Shown here: piece by piece, positions 35,475 to 44,527 of the stretch
Numbering within the stretch: position 1 is the stretch's first letter
How the letters are laid out: each line of letters opens with the position of its first letter
NCBI GenBank assembly: GCA_038400315.1
Contig: CP151667.1
Span: 6,521,174 to 6,585,173 of the forward strand
Origin: Isosphaeraceae bacterium EP7
GTDB lineage: Bacteria > Planctomycetota > Planctomycetia > Isosphaerales > Isosphaeraceae
DNA length: 64,000 nt
Reading direction: 5' to 3'
Notes under the pieces: generated by a model
What the model saw: only the letters and a program-made list of their open reading frames with translations
The model's database searches: none
What the model was told of the DNA's origin: nothing
Position numbers and translations under genes: made by a program

Positions 35475-37213
35475 CAATCCTTGATCGCCCGGTCGACGTC
35501 CTCCGGCGGCCCGTCGGGCAGCCGCATCCTCCGGGCCTCGCGGGCATCCCCGACCGCCCGCTCCAGCCGGCTCCCCGGCGATTCGCCCCGAGGCGGCGTC
35601 CCGCCTCCCGAGCCCCCCGCGCCGCCGGCCTTGCCCGGGTCGCGGCCCTCGTCGGGCTCGTCCCCCTTGCCCTCTCCCTGCCCGCCCGCCGGGCCGCCGC
35701 CCCCTGGGGGCTCGCCGTCCTCGCCCGCCGGGGGACTGGGGGGTTCGCCCGCGTCGGGCTTCGGCCCGTCTCCCCCGTCGCCGGATCGGGACTGGTCGGG
35801 CGCCTCGGCCGGCTTCTTGGCGAGCTGGTCCTCGGCGAACTTGCGGTTGATCGCCGCATCCAGGCGCACCGAGTCCAGGCCCGGCCCGCGTGCCCCCGAC
35901 GCCAGGCAGGCGTCGTAGTGCCCCACCGCAGACGCCGGGTCTCCCAGCGCCAGGGCCACGTTCCCCATCGCGTAATCGGCCTTCATCCGCAGGGCCGCCG
36001 ATCCACGCTCGCGGGCCTCGCGGTAGCGTGCCATCGACTCCTCGAACCGGCCCAGCCGGTAGAGCGTCGCCGCCGCGTCGTACCTCGGGACCGCCGCCGA
36101 GGCGTCGCCCTCGCAGGCCGCATCGAAGGCCTTCAGGGCCGCGTCGAATCGGCCCGCGCGGTACTCGGACACCCCTCGCCTGACCGCCGCGGCGGGGGAC
36201 TCGCCCGCCGCGACCAGGGCGAGTGCCAGCCAGATCCCCGGTCCCAGCCGGCCGAGTCCGAAGGATCGCCCGCGCGGCCTGGCCCCCAGGCAGCCGACCG
36301 TCAGGGCCGCCAGCACGAACAGCCCGAACCGCTCCGAACGCTCGGGCGGATGCATCAGGTCGAGCTTGCGCTTGGCCGCCGGGGCGAGCCTGGACGCGAA
36401 GATCGGGCCCAGGTCGGCCGACGCCAGGCCCAGCCGCAGGACCGCACCGCCCGTCGCCTCGGCCACCTGCGCCAGCGCCTCGTCCGACCTCTTCGACAGC
36501 ACCGGCTTGCCATCGAAAGTCACGAACTCGCCGGGCTTGCCGGCGGGCACCGGGTGCCCCGCCCCGTCGTCGCCGATGGCCACCGCGTGCACCACCGCGC
36601 CCACCCCGGAGAGCCGGGCCGCAGCCACCGGCCATCGTCCCTCGTGGTCCTCCCCATCCGAGAAGATCACCACCGACCGCCCCCCCGACCGGTCCTCATC
36701 GTCGAAGGCCAGGGCCGCCACCTCGAGGGCTTCCCCGAGATTCGTCCCGCCGGGCCGGACCTCCCCCGGCTTCAGTCGTGCCAACGCATCGAGGACCGCC
36801 CCGAAGTTCTCCGTGAGCGGGCACCTCAGGACCCCTCGGCCGGAGAACGCCACGACCGCCGCGCGGTCGCCCGGGCCCAGCGACCGGACGAGGTCGGAGG
36901 CCGATTCCGCGGCCACGCCCAATCGGCTGGGGATGGCGTCCTCGGCCGCCATGCTCCGGCTCACATCGACGACCAGGACCACGTCCCGCCCCACCTCGGG
37001 GGGTGCCCCCGGCCCGCGTCCCCACCTCGGCTGGGCCAGGGCCAGGACGAGCAGGGCGATGGCCGCCAGCCAGGCCCAGGCCCCGTCGCCGGGCGGCCTT
37101 CCGGGCCGTTCCAGCGCGGCCCAGTCCCGCCGACGCAGGCCCCGACCTCGCCGGACCCAGAGGCCCAGGATCGGGACGATTGCCAGCAACCAGAGCCGTT
37201 CGGGATGGGCCAT
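35471..37213 (-). CDS. BatB/BatC-like VWA protein with TPR domain
   Basis: A 580-residue fusion. Two membrane helices flank the N-terminal region (RLWLLAIVPILGLWV; WAWLAAIALLVLALA). A von Willebrand A domain at about residues 76-260 has the metal site DVSRS (Asp83), TNLGEAL and FSDGEDHEG. A third membrane helix is followed by tetratricopeptide repeats (YRAGRFDAALKAFDAA, LGRFEESMARYREARE, ALGDPASAVGHYDACL) at about 330-420. A Gly/Pro/Glu-rich linker closes it, so BatB and BatC are joined. ATG 37213 starts a typical BatB N-terminus; longer frames upstream lie inside batA. It starts 19 bases after batA and overlaps batD by four. Confidence 0.85.
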   Translation of the reverse strand: MAHPERLWLLAIVPILGLWVRRGRGLRRRDWAALERPGRPPGDGAWAWLAAIALLVLALAQPRWGRGPGAPPEVGRDVVLVVDVSRSMAAEDAIPSRLGVAAESASDLVRSLGPGDRAAVVAFSGRGVLRCPLTENFGAVLDALARLKPGEVRPGGTNLGEALEVAALAFDDEDRSGGRSVVIFSDGEDHEGRWPVAAARLSGVGAVVHAVAIGDDGAGHPVPAGKPGEFVTFDGKPVLSKRSDEALAQVAEATGGAVLRLGLASADLGPIFASRLAPAAKRKLDLMHPPERSERFGLFVLAALTVGCLGARPRGRSFGLGRLGPGIWLALALVAAGESPAAAVRRGVSEYRAGRFDAALKAFDAACEGDASAAVPRYDAAATLYRLGRFEESMARYREARERGSAALRMKADYAMGNVALALGDPASAVGHYDACLASGARGPGLDSVRLDAAINRKFAEDQLAKKPAEAPDQSRSGDGGDGPKPDAGEPPSPPAGEDGEPPGGGGPAGGQGEGKGDEPDEGRDPGKAGGAGGSGGGTPPRGESPGSRLERAVGDAREARRMRLPDGPPEDVDRAIKDW

Positions 37214-37232
37214 ATCCAAGTCGCACCGCCCG

Positions 37233-38246
37233 TCAGGGAATCCGCCGCCAGCGGCCGGCGGAGAGCATGCGATCGGCCGCCAGCAACGCCAGGCCCGCCG
37301 CCGCCCACATGCCGAACCTCTCATCATACCGCACCCGGATCGTCGCCTGGACGGGGCTTTGCTCCAGGGCGTCGAGCGTCTGGAACACCTGGCCCAGGGC
37401 CTGGGCGTCGGGGGCCACGAACGCGCGGCCGCCGGCCCTGGCCGCCATCCGCTCCAGCAACGCATAATCGGGCGCCGATGTCCGTCGCATCACGCCGGGC
37501 CTGTTCTCGGGGTCGGCCGCGTAGGCGGCCCCCTCGCGCCCTCCCACGGCGATCGTGTGCAGCGTCACCCCCAGGTCGCGCGCCAGGCCCGCCGCGTCCA
37601 GTGGGTCGAGCGGCTTCTCGACGGCCGGCTCGTCGCGGCCGTCGGTCAGCAGGATCAGGACCTTCTTGCGCGGTGACGCCTTCATCAACGCATCCAGGCC
37701 CCAGGCCACCGCGTGCCCCAGGTTGGTCCCGTCGTCCCCCGGGCGGGCGGGCCGCACCGACCGGGCCACGTCGACCAGGAACGCGTGGCCCAGGGTCGGC
37801 GGGCAGGCCAGCTCGGGGTAGTTGGCGAAGGTCACCAGGCCGATCAGGTCGTCGGGCCTGCCCTCCACGAACCGGACGAAGGCCGACCGCGCCGCCTCCA
37901 GCCTCGTCACCGGCGGGGCCCCCGGGTCCGGGACCTCGCCCCCCTCGGCGTCGGGGGCATTCATGCTGGAACTCTGATCCAGCACCACCACGATCGCCAC
38001 CCCCTTGCCCGCGATCCGCGTCTCGCCGCCGACCACCTGGGGCCGGGCCATCGCCAGGGCCAGGCACGCCACGGCCGCCAGCCTGAGCATCAAGGGCAGG
38101 CCGCGGGTCCGGCTCACCCAGTTCGCCTTTACCCCGTCGAACAGCCGGATCGACGACCAGACCAGGCGCGGGCGGGCCCGGTCCCACCACCAGAGCAGCG
38201 GGATGGCCAGCAGCACCAGCAACCAGAAAGGCTCGGCCAGCCGCAC
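37233..38246 (-). CDS. BatA-like VWA-domain membrane protein
   Basis: A 337-residue protein. GTG 38246 follows a GGGGGAC ribosome site and begins RLAEPFWLLVLLAIPLLWWW, the BatA first helix. A second helix (LPLMLRLAAVACLALAMA) precedes the VWA domain with the metal site DQSSSM (Asp90), GTNLGHAVAWGL and LTDGRDEPA. A last helix lies near residues 310-325. It is the first gene of batA-batB/C-batD. In most genomes a MoxR ATPase and a DUF58 protein precede batA; here the upstream neighbour is a divergent oxidoreductase, so any partner must lie elsewhere. Confidence 0.87.
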   Translation of the reverse strand: MRLAEPFWLLVLLAIPLLWWWDRARPRLVWSSIRLFDGVKANWVSRTRGLPLMLRLAAVACLALAMARPQVVGGETRIAGKGVAIVVVLDQSSSMNAPDAEGGEVPDPGAPPVTRLEAARSAFVRFVEGRPDDLIGLVTFANYPELACPPTLGHAFLVDVARSVRPARPGDDGTNLGHAVAWGLDALMKASPRKKVLILLTDGRDEPAVEKPLDPLDAAGLARDLGVTLHTIAVGGREGAAYAADPENRPGVMRRTSAPDYALLERMAARAGGRAFVAPDAQALGQVFQTLDALEQSPVQATIRVRYDERFGMWAAAGLALLAADRMLSAGRWRRIP

Positions 38247-38435
38247 AGGCCGTCCCCCGACTTCGGTCGTCCCACGACGTGACGCGGCACCGTCGGCCGC
38301 CCAGCCCGATGATACCAGCCCGGGGCCCGCGCGTCCCGCCCGGGGCCGGTACGCCTGCGGCTTGCGTCGCGCCCGCGGCCGGGTGATCATACGCGGACGC
38401 ATCCGAGGCATCGGTTCACATCGGGGCACACGACC

Positions 38436-39737
38436 ATGAAGCCTATCTCACGCAGGACCGTCCTCGGCGCGACGGCGGCCCTCTCGCTGGGCGGAATCCA
38501 GGCGAAGGCCTCGCCCGCGCGGCGGGTCACGGTCGGCCTGATCGGGGCCGGCGGCATGGGCACCGGCCACCTGAAGCTCCTCGCCGGCCGGTCCGACGTC
38601 GAGGTCGCCTACGTCTGCGATGTCGACCGCGATCGGGCGGCCGAGGGCGCCTCGATCATCGAGAAGGGATCGGGCAAGGCCCCCCAGGCCGTCGGCGATC
38701 TCCGCCGCATCCTGGACGACCGCCGCGTCGATGCCGTCTGGATCGCGACCCCCGACCACTGGCACGTCCCCGCCGCGCTCCTCGCCCTGGTCGCCGGCAA
38801 GCACGTGTACGTCGAGAAGCCCTGCTCGCACAACATCCGCGAGGGGAAGCTGCTGGCCGAGGCGGCCGCACGGTCCGGCAAGGTGCTCCAGGTCGGCACC
38901 CAGAGCCGCAGCACCGCGGTCGTCCGGGACGCCATCGACCGGGTCAAGGGAGGGGCCATCGGCGACGTGCTGGTGGCCAAGGCCTGGAACAGCCAGCTCC
39001 GCAGCTCGATCGGCAAGGCGTCGCCGACTCAGCCGCCGCCGGGCCTCGACTTCGACACCTGGCTCGGACCCGCGCCCGAGGTCCCCTACCGCGAGAACCT
39101 GCTGCCGGGCCGATGGCGGTGGTGGCACGACTTCGGCTGCGGCGACATGGGCAATGACGGCGTCCACGACCTGGACGTCGCCCGCTGGGGCCTGGGCGTC
39201 GAGTCGCACCCGAGCCGGGTCTTCTGCCTGGGAGGCAAGTCGTTCTTCGACGACGACCAGCAGTTCCCCGACACCCAGTACGCCGCCTTCGAATACCCCG
39301 AAGCGGCGGGCCCCGGCCGCGCCAAGCAGCTCATCTTCGAGCAGCGGATCTGGTCGCCCTACGTCCAGGAGGGCTACGAGAACGGCGCCGCGTTCTACGG
39401 GACCAAGGGGCTGCTCGTCATCGGCCACTCGGTCGGCTGGACCCTCTACGGCCCGAAAAACCGGAAGATCGAGGAGCGCACCGGCCCGGCCGACCTGGCG
39501 GCCCACCACCAGGACTTCCTCGACTGCGTCCGCGACCCATCGAAACGTCCCAGTGCCGGCGCGATCGAAGGCCACCGATCGGCGGCCCTCGTCCACCTGG
39601 CCAACATCGGGGCGCGAACCGGCCGGGTCATCCACTTCGACCCGAAGTCGGAGGCGATCCTCGGCGACAACGAGGCCGCCGCCCTGGTCACCCGCCGCTA
39701 CCGCGAGGGGCACTGGGCGACGCCCAAGGTTGGCTGA
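38436..39737 (+). CDS. Gfo/Idh/MocA-family oxidoreductase, Tat-type signal
   Basis: A 433-residue protein. The N-terminus SRRTVLGATAALSLGG is a twin-arginine signal, usual for planctomycete members. Residues about 30-160 are a Rossmann domain with GLIGAGGMGTGH for NAD(P) and the catalytic-region EKPCSHN. The C-terminal domain has WWHDFGCGDMGNDGVHDLDVARWGLG, common in the exported sugar-oxidoreductase subgroup (glucose-fructose oxidoreductase-like). Substrate unknown, probably a sugar or inositol derivative. ATG 38436 is the first good start. It diverges from batA. Confidence 0.9.
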   Translation: MKPISRRTVLGATAALSLGGIQAKASPARRVTVGLIGAGGMGTGHLKLLAGRSDVEVAYVCDVDRDRAAEGASIIEKGSGKAPQAVGDLRRILDDRRVDAVWIATPDHWHVPAALLALVAGKHVYVEKPCSHNIREGKLLAEAAARSGKVLQVGTQSRSTAVVRDAIDRVKGGAIGDVLVAKAWNSQLRSSIGKASPTQPPPGLDFDTWLGPAPEVPYRENLLPGRWRWWHDFGCGDMGNDGVHDLDVARWGLGVESHPSRVFCLGGKSFFDDDQQFPDTQYAAFEYPEAAGPGRAKQLIFEQRIWSPYVQEGYENGAAFYGTKGLLVIGHSVGWTLYGPKNRKIEERTGPADLAAHHQDFLDCVRDPSKRPSAGAIEGHRSAALVHLANIGARTGRVIHFDPKSEAILGDNEAAALVTRRYREGHWATPKVG

Positions 39738-39753
39738 ACTGACGCGGGGAAAC

Positions 39754-40456
39754 CCCAGGGCCATCGCACACTAACATGCTAATGCGTCAATGAATTCCAC
39801 GAGAAATCTCTCGTTCCATCCGCAGCAGCGGCGCTTCATGATCAGGCTGCATCGGCGGTCGGGGTGCTGCTCGAGGATCGAGAGGGTGGGGCGGTAGAGC
39901 CCGTTGATCTTGTTCCCCAGGGCCCGCTCGCGGATCCGCGAGCCGTCCTCGCGGAAGGTCACGTCGAGGCTCCAATGGCACGAATTCTCCACCGCCCAGT
40001 GCCCTCGCACCGCGCCGGCGAAGTGCTTCACGTCCACCGGCAGGCTGCTGAGATCGTAACGGGCCTCGATGCTCACCGCCGCGCCCACCTTCCGCACCGA
40101 CGTCACCAGGCCGACCGACTTCAGCCCCTTCCAGCCGACCTTACCAGGAGGCCGACGAGGAGGTCCTCCTTCTGCCCGGCCCAGAGGGCGATGGCCGTGG
40201 GCCCGCCGGCGCCGGCGAGGGCCGCCAGGACCGCGATGACCAGGACGGCGGGCAAGGGATGCCGCCGGCTGATGTGGGAGCGGGGATCTTCGATCGTGGA
40301 GAAGGAGGCTACGATCTCATCCAGCTTGCGGCGCGTCGTCGCCATCGTCGGTCTCCGGCCGCAGGCGCTCGATCACATGATGGTGGACGGTATACCAGGC
40401 CAGGGCGGGGGGCGCAACGCTTGCCAAATCGTCATAAAAGTGCGCCGGCCCTGGGG
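39754..40456 (-). mobile_element. 703-bp internally deleted ISAs1-family element, copy 1
   Basis: Same sequence as 43810-44512 (offset 4,056; two differences seen near the right end). The ends form imperfect terminal inverted repeats, CCCAGGGCCATCGCAC against CCCAGGGCCGGCGCAC, fitting the CAGGG start of ISAs1 elements. The transposase gene inside keeps only its N- and C-terminal parts, so the element cannot move by itself. Confidence 0.85.
39771..40345 (-). pseudogene. ISAs1-family transposase remnant, copy 1
   Basis: The N-terminal part (40345-40121) has DEIVASFSTIEDPRS and HPLPAVLVIAVLAALAGAGG, and the C-terminal part (40106-39771) has HWAVENSCHWSLDVTFREDGS and KRRCCGWN; both are diagnostic of ISAs1 transposases. 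The roughly 200 residues between, including most of the DDE catalytic region, are deleted, and the two parts are in different frames. Confidence 0.9.
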
Positions 40457-40664
40457 CGACTGAGCGAAAAACAGCCCGACGACCTTTTTGTAAATCTATT
40501 TATATATAATATCTTCAAATTTCGATTTGACTTAAATTTAACAAATAATTCGACTTTTTGTCTTGTAATATTTTCTGCCTCTTGATTGAATCCTGTTTCG
40601 CAGCGCCCTCTATCACGATTCCTGTTCAAGAACCTGCAAATCGGCACTTTGCTGGGGATGAACG
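40457..40664. other. Very AT-rich block upstream of the TIGR03032 gene
   Basis: About 40500-40580 is mostly A/T, in strong contrast with the GC-rich surroundings. It includes TATATATAAT and TTGACTTAAATTTAAC. It could hold promoters for the gene at 40665, or be imported DNA or a xenogeneic-silencer binding region. No gene is visible. Confidence 0.6.
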
Positions 40665-41867
40665 ATGGATGTCAGGATTGCCCCGGATGCGCCCGCCGGC
40701 ATGGCGATGGACCCGGACCGCCGCAAGACGGAAGCCCCAATTCCGATGCGGGCCGCTCATACGCCGAACTTCCCCGCCTTGTTGCGACGGATCGGCGCGT
40801 CATTGCTGGTCACCACTTATCAGGCTGGCAAGCTCGTTATGGTCCGCGACGAGGGGGACCACCTCAACACGCACTTCCGCGCCTTCCAGGCGCCGATGGG
40901 GATGGCCCTGGCTGGCGACCGCCTGGCCGTCGGTGCCAAGCTCCAGGTCTGGGAGTTCGTCGACGTCCCGGCTGTCGCCGCCAAGCTCGATCCGCCCAGC
41001 CGACACGACGCCTGTTTCCTGCCCCGTTCCAGCCACGTCACGGGCAACATCCAGATTCATGAGATGGCCTGGGGCGTCGGCGGCGAGCTCTGGGTCGTCA
41101 ACACTCGGTTCTCCTGCCTCTGCACGCTCGACGGCTCGGCCAGCTTCACGCCACGGTGGCGTCCGCCGTATGTAAGTGCCCTGGAGCCCACCGACCGCTG
41201 CCACCTGAACGGCCTGGGGATGGTCGACGGCCGTCCGCGCTACGTCACGGCGCTGGGCGAGACCGACGAGCCGGCCGGCTGGCGGGCGAACAAGGCTCGG
41301 GGCGGCATCCTGATCGACGTCGTCTCGGGCGACGTGATCACCCGCGGGTTGTCGATGCCCCACTCGCCGCGGTGGTACGCCGGCCGGCTCTGGGTCTGCA
41401 ATTCGGGCGCGGGGACGATCGGATCCATCAACATCAACAGCGGGAAGTACGAGCCGATCGCCGAGGCGCCGGGCTTCACGCGCGGGCTCGACTTCGCCGG
41501 CAATCTCGCCTTCGTCGGGCTCTCGCAGGTGCGCGAAAGCGCCGTGTTCAGCGGCATCCCGATCACCGAGCGGCTCACCGAGGAAGAGCGGACCTGCGGC
41601 GTCTGCGTGATCGACCTGACGACCGGGCAGGCGGTCGCGCTTCTGCGGTTCGAGACCGCCGTGCAAGAGGTTTTCGCCGTGACGGTGCTGCCGGGCCGGC
41701 GGTATCCCGACCTGATCAACGATGACGAAACACTGCTGGAGAACTCGTTCGTGGTGCCCTCCGCGGCGCTGGCCGACGTGCCGGCGTCGCTGCGGACGCC
41801 GGCCGATCCGATCCCGGGCGCGGCGGGGGCGGCCGGGAACGGGAGGGTGCCGCGCAACCCCTTGTGA
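40665..41867 (+). CDS. TIGR03032 family protein (beta-propeller-like)
   Basis: A 400-residue protein with the family blocks LLVTTYQAGKLVMV, HLNTHFRAFQAPMGMA, VVNTRFSCLCTLD and GLSMPHSPRWY, and the C-terminal SQVRESAVFSGIPI. TIGR03032 proteins are predicted beta-propellers of unknown function found in planctomycetes, cyanobacteria and proteobacteria, sometimes near surface-protein or tetratricopeptide genes. The last 30 codons (DVPASLRTPADP...) recur at 43604 as part of a 206-bp direct repeat. No signal peptide is seen. It lies in the island bounded by ISAs1 remnants, just before a beta-helix surface-protein gene. Confidence 0.85.
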   Translation: MDVRIAPDAPAGMAMDPDRRKTEAPIPMRAAHTPNFPALLRRIGASLLVTTYQAGKLVMVRDEGDHLNTHFRAFQAPMGMALAGDRLAVGAKLQVWEFVDVPAVAAKLDPPSRHDACFLPRSSHVTGNIQIHEMAWGVGGELWVVNTRFSCLCTLDGSASFTPRWRPPYVSALEPTDRCHLNGLGMVDGRPRYVTALGETDEPAGWRANKARGGILIDVVSGDVITRGLSMPHSPRWYAGRLWVCNSGAGTIGSININSGKYEPIAEAPGFTRGLDFAGNLAFVGLSQVRESAVFSGIPITERLTEEERTCGVCVIDLTTGQAVALLRFETAVQEVFAVTVLPGRRYPDLINDDETLLENSFVVPSAALADVPASLRTPADPIPGAAGAAGNGRVPRNPL

Positions 41868-41978
41868 ATAGGTGAGCTGCGTGAGAGGAGAGGAGCTGTT
41901 CATCACCAGGAAGGCGAGAGAACCATGCTTCACGACCGAGCGAGCGATCAGCGAAGAAGCGGGAGGGGAGCCGTCGAG
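41773..41978. repeat. 206-bp direct repeat, copy 1
   Basis: It spans the 3' end of the TIGR03032 gene, the gap and the first 18 codons of the beta-helix gene. It recurs at 43604-43809 (offset 1,831) with two or three differences. Confidence 0.9.
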
Positions 41979-43598
41979 GCCCGGAACCGGCGGCGGTTGC
42001 GGCCGATCTTGTCGGAGCTGGAGGGCCGCCGGCTGCTGTCCACCTTCACCGTCACCAATTTCATGGTTGACGACGTCAACGTGGCCGGCACCCTGCGCTG
42101 GGCGGTCGGCCAGGCGAATTCGCACGCGGGCGACGACACGATCAACTTCGACAAACAGGTGTTCAAGACTCCCCGGATGATCACCCTGACGGGCACCCAG
42201 CTGGAACTGACCGACACGACCGGGACGGAGACCATCACGGGCCCGAAGGCGGGCGTGACGGTCAGCGGCGGCGGGCTGAGCCGGGTGTTCCAGGTCGACG
42301 GCGATGTGACGGCCGCCTTCAGCGGCCTGGCCATCACGGGCGGCGCGACCACTGACAGCGGCGGCGGCCTGTTCAACGATGGCGGCACGGTCACGCTGAC
42401 CAAATGCACCGTCAGCGGCAACTCCGCCGGCACCGGCGGGGGTCTGGCCACCCGATTCGGCGGCACGGCCACGCTGACCGACTGCACCGTCAGCGGCAAC
42501 TCCGCGAGCGACAATGGCGGCGGCCTGGCCACCCGATTCGGCGAAGTCACGCTGGCCAACTGCACCGTCAACGGCAACACCGCCGGCCGCAGCGGCGGCG
42601 GCCTGTACATCTACAGCGAGGTCGTGAACACGCTGACCGACTGCACCGTCAGCGGCAACACCGCCGGCGGCAGCGGCGGCGGAGTATTCAGCTACTACGG
42701 CGTGACCACGCTGACCGACTGCACCGTCAGCGGCAACTACGCCAGCAACGGCGGCGGCCTGGTCGGCTTCCTCGGCGTGATCACGCTGACCGGCTGCACC
42801 GTCAGCGGCAACTACGCGAGTAACGATGGCGGCGGCCTGTTCTGCTTCGGCAGGACCACACTCCTGACCGACTGCACCGTCAGCGGCAACTCCGCCGGAC
42901 ACGACGGCGGCGGCCTGGTCGGCTTCCGCGGCGCGATCACACTGACCGGCTGCACCGTCAGCGGCAACTCCGCAGTCCGAAACGGGGGCGGAGTATACAG
43001 GCAATATGGCACGACCACACTGACCGACTGCACCGTCAGCGGCAATTCCGCCAGCTTCGGTGGTGGGATTGCAACTGACGGTGCCACCCTGAACATCGCT
43101 TCCAGCGAGATCAACAACAACCGAGCGACGTCCAACGGGGGAGGCATCAGAATCACGTTTGGCCGTGCGACGATCACTGATTCCGTCGTCAACAACAACC
43201 AGGTCAACTCTCTGGAAACCGCCCTGGGCGGCGGGATCGACTGTGCGTACCACAGCATTCTGTCTCTGACCAACTGCACGGTCAAAGCCAACCAGGCAAA
43301 CGGCGTGACGGCCCTGGGCGGCGGGATCGACTGTGAGGACAGCATTCTGTCTCTGGCCAATTGCACGGTCAAAGCCAACCAGGCGAACGGCGTGACGGCC
43401 CTGGGCGGAGGGTTTTATGCCCTCAACAGCACGGTGGACATCACGAATTCCAAGATCAGGGAGAACGAGGCGAACGGGGCCGTGTTGGGCGAGGGAGGGG
43501 GCATCTACAGCTCTGGCAGCACCTTGACGCTCGGGTCGAGCAAGGTGAAGGGCAATAAAGCCTCGACCAGCGGCGACGATATCTCTTTCCATCCCTGA
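41925..43598 (+). CDS. Beta-helix surface protein with LExRRLLS motif
   Basis: A 557-residue protein. The basic N-terminus leads to SELEGRRLLSTFTVTN, the planctomycete LEPRxLLS-type motif, followed by a CSLREAI-like TLRWAVGQANS. Residues about 130-540 hold at least nine repeats of the type LTDCTVSGNSAG-xx-GGGL, 25-30 residues each, typical of chlamydial polymorphic-membrane-protein-like beta-helices. Then come two nearly identical NCTVKANQANGVTALGGG repeats. It is probably exported and cell-surface bound. ATG 41925 has AGGAAGG upstream. The gene body is flanked by 206-bp direct repeats, and a second start copy lies at 43756, cut by an IS remnant. Confidence 0.85.
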   Translation: MLHDRASDQRRSGRGAVEARNRRRLRPILSELEGRRLLSTFTVTNFMVDDVNVAGTLRWAVGQANSHAGDDTINFDKQVFKTPRMITLTGTQLELTDTTGTETITGPKAGVTVSGGGLSRVFQVDGDVTAAFSGLAITGGATTDSGGGLFNDGGTVTLTKCTVSGNSAGTGGGLATRFGGTATLTDCTVSGNSASDNGGGLATRFGEVTLANCTVNGNTAGRSGGGLYIYSEVVNTLTDCTVSGNTAGGSGGGVFSYYGVTTLTDCTVSGNYASNGGGLVGFLGVITLTGCTVSGNYASNDGGGLFCFGRTTLLTDCTVSGNSAGHDGGGLVGFRGAITLTGCTVSGNSAVRNGGGVYRQYGTTTLTDCTVSGNSASFGGGIATDGATLNIASSEINNNRATSNGGGIRITFGRATITDSVVNNNQVNSLETALGGGIDCAYHSILSLTNCTVKANQANGVTALGGGIDCEDSILSLANCTVKANQANGVTALGGGFYALNSTVDITNSKIRENEANGAVLGEGGGIYSSGSTLTLGSSKVKGNKASTSGDDISFHP

Positions 43599-43603
43599 GA
43601 GTT

Positions 43604-43809
43604 CCGACGTGCCGGCGTCGCTGCGGACGCCGGCCGAACCGGTCCCGGGCGCGGCGGGGGCGGCCGGGAACGGGAGGGTGCCGCGCAACCCCTTGTGAAT
43701 AGGTGAGCTGCGTGAGAGGAGAGGAGCTGTTCATCACCAGGAAGGCGAGAGAACCATGCTTCACGACCGAGCGAGCGATCAGCGAAGAAGCGGGAGGGGA
43801 GCCGTCGAG
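43604..43809. repeat. 206-bp direct repeat, copy 2, truncated by the IS remnant
   Basis: Copy of 41773-41978, directly abutting ISAs1 remnant copy 2 at 43810. It carries a duplicate of the beta-helix gene start (ATG 43756 and 18 codons), which is then cut off. Confidence 0.9.
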
Positions 43810-44512
43810 CCCAGGGCCATCGCACACTAACATGCTAATGCGTCAATGAATTCCACGAGAAATCTCTCGTTCCATCCGCAGCAGCGGCGCTTCATGATCA
43901 GGCTGCATCGGCGGTCGGGGTGCTGCTCGAGGATCGAGAGGGTGGGGCGGTAGAGCCCGTTGATCTTGTTCCCCAGGGCCCGCTCGCGGATCCGCGAGCC
44001 GTCCTCGCGGAAGGTCACGTCGAGGCTCCAATGGCACGAATTCTCCACCGCCCAGTGCCCTCGCACCGCGCCGGCGAAGTGCTTCACGTCCACCGGCAGG
44101 CTGCTGAGATCGTAACGGGCCTCGATGCTCACCGCCGCGCCCACCTTCCGCACCGACGTCACCAGGCCGACCGACTTCAGCCCCTTCCAGCCGACCTTAC
44201 CAGGAGGCCGACGAGGAGGTCCTCCTTCTGCCCGGCCCAGAGGGCGATGGCCGTGGGCCCGCCGGCGCCGGCGAGGGCCGCCAGGACCGCGATGACCAGG
44301 ACGGCGGGCAAGGGATGCCGCCGGCTGATGTGGGAGCGGGGATCTTCGATCGTGGAGAAGGAGGCTACGATCTCATCCAGCTTGCGGCGCGTCGTCGCCA
44401 TCGTCGGTCTCCGGCCGCAGGCGCTCGATCACATGATGGTGGACGGTATACCAGGCCAGGGCCGGGGGCGCAACGCTTACCAAATCGTCATAAAAGTGCG
44501 CCGGCCCTGGGG
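43810..44512 (-). mobile_element. 703-bp internally deleted ISAs1-family element, copy 2
   Basis: Nearly identical to 39754-40456 and in the same orientation. It carries the same two transposase pieces (44401-44177 and 44162-43827) and the same internal deletion, so the deleted form itself was copied. The inner flanks of the two copies differ. The outer flanks, GGGAAACCC before copy 1 and GGGAACCCC after copy 2, match in eight of nine bases. Confidence 0.85.
43827..44401 (-). pseudogene. ISAs1-family transposase remnant, copy 2
   Basis: It translates to the same two pieces as copy 1, with no residue differences seen: an N-terminal 74 codons and a C-terminal 111 codons in different frames, lacking the central catalytic region. 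Confidence 0.9.
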
Positions 44513-44527
44513 AACCCCCCGGTCTGA

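Noticed and set aside
35327-38086. Open plus-strand frame of 919 codons opposite bat genes
   Set aside because: P/R-rich shadow; the minus strand has VWA metal sites and membrane helices.
42361-43050. Regular DNA repeats resembling a CRISPR array
   Set aside because: The repeats are in frame and code LTDCTVSGNSAG units of a beta-helix; spacers are not unique and repeat copies vary.
40800-43688. Open minus-strand frame of 962 codons with regular repeats
   Set aside because: The repeats only mirror the beta-helix repeats of the plus-strand gene, and the frame also crosses the TIGR03032 gene antisense.
39747-44518. Near-identical 9-bp outer flanks taken as proof of composite transposition
   Set aside because: The flanks are C/G runs that merge with the CCCAGGG ends, so an 8 of 9 match is weak; kept as a hint only.
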